Assembly (NCBI RefSeq): GCF_902806685.2
Contig: NC_048563.1
Span: 2,790,001 to 2,854,000 of the forward strand
DNA length: 64,000 bases
Direction: 5' to 3'
DNA from: Maniola hyperantus
Taxonomy: Eukaryota; Arthropoda; Insecta; Lepidoptera; Nymphalidae
Below the pieces are notes generated by a model, which saw only the letters and a list, made by a program, of their open reading frames with translations, made no database searches and was not told the origin of the DNA. Below are positions 63,522 to 64,000 of the stretch, one piece after another. Position 1 is the first letter of the stretch, and the number at the start of each line of letters is the position of its first letter. A program made the translations under genes and the position numbers.

Positions 63522-63783
63522 GAAGGTCATCACGGCCACCACGGTCATCACGACAAAGGTCATCATGACCATCAAGGTCACCACGGTCACGAAGACCATA
63601 ATCATCATCACCATGATCACGGCAAAGGAGGTCAACACGAACACCATAAAGGCTGGGGTCATCATGGCAAACATTAAAAAAAATGTTAAATTATTTTATT
63701 GTTGATATTTTATTTTGGACTTTTTTACTGTGATTACTGATTATATTACCTAAGATGTTGACATATTGTTGTTTAATAAAATA
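63522..63783 (+). pseudogene. Partial tandem duplicate of the histidine-rich gene 3' end
   Basis: Repeats the last ~50 codons (ending KGWGHHGKH and TAA at 63,675-63,677), the 3' UTR and the AATAAA. It carries small deletions within the GHH repeat. There is no start codon, signal peptide or acceptor in front of it, so it is a 3' duplication remnant unless spliced as an alternative last exon. Confidence 0.88.
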
Positions 63784-63832
63784 CCTATCTGCTCAATTGA
63801 CAAAGTCAGTCATCTATTTCACGTATACAGCA

Positions 63833-64000
63833 TATACGCGACAGCTCGAGACTCGAGATGGCAATCGGGGTATGAGGTGGGGGGACGTGCGGTTGTGGGG
63901 GGCGTCCCCACCTCGATAGCCATCTCGACCTTGAACTTAGATGGTATGTGACAGTCGAGATGGGAACACCCCGCACACCCGCGCAGCCCCGCTCGCCATC
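63833..64000. mobile_element. MITE family G, one copy and the start of another
   Basis: 'tcgagatggcaatcggggta' ... 'gatagccatctcgacct', then 'gacagtcgagatgggaacac' running off the window end. Confidence 0.75.

Overview
The window is 64 kb of insect nuclear DNA, almost certainly from a lepidopteran (butterfly or moth). It is AT-rich and intron-dominated. It is packed with short tRNA-derived SINEs, RTE-type LINE tails, small inverted-repeat transposons and microsatellite-bearing repeats built around motifs such as 'gcgacttcgtccgcgtgga'. Gene identity comes from exons that join in phase at GT/AG splice sites; most long open frames in the window lie inside repeats.

Four gene loci can be supported. 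(1) A + strand leishmanolysin-like metallopeptidase (invadolysin/LMLN family) starts at 1,458. Its next three exons, of 101, 31 and 83 nt, lie at 44,049, 48,762 and 50,188. The first intron is 42.4 kb and the gene runs out of view with its catalytic half still missing. (2) A - strand gene whose 37.9-36.5 kb exon encodes an Asn/Lys/Tyr/His-rich protein of unknown function sits inside that first intron. (3) A - strand LITAF-domain membrane protein occupies 55.4-50.8 kb in six recognisable exons; its first exon(s) were not found. One of its exons has a tandem duplicate relic beside it. (4) A + strand secreted His/Gly-rich protein lies at 61.9-63.3 kb in two exons. A duplicated 3' end, including UTR and poly(A) signal, follows at 63.5-63.8 kb.

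Layout. 0-1.6 kb: upstream region and first exon of the metallopeptidase. 1.6-22.5 kb: nested repeats. These include a 46-bp perfect palindrome, a 1.36-kb GC-rich PIF/Harbinger-like insertion inside a SINE, an hAT-like MITE with an exact 8-bp target duplication, and a three-level nest at 10.4-11.4 kb. 22.6-27.6 kb: a decayed DIRS-type retroelement with inverted terminal repeats, an internal complementary region and a tyrosine-recombinase remnant. 27.6-44 kb: more repeats plus the nested - strand gene. 44-50.3 kb: metallopeptidase exons 2-4, with a Ty3/Gypsy-like retrotransposon in intron 2 that is interrupted by a 500-N assembly gap. 50.3-55.5 kb: the LITAF gene. 55.5-61.6 kb: repeats, a THAP-like relic, a long hairpin and a ~121-bp minisatellite. 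61.9-64 kb: the histidine-rich gene and its partial duplicate.

The genes show no sign of forming a pathway. Their association is positional: one very large host gene with other genes on both strands in or next to its introns. I found no evidence for a new defence or biosynthetic system. The most informative unannotated content is the split exon structure of the two conserved genes, the duplicated exon and the nested mobile elements. Repeat family names A-Q are labels used only in this answer.
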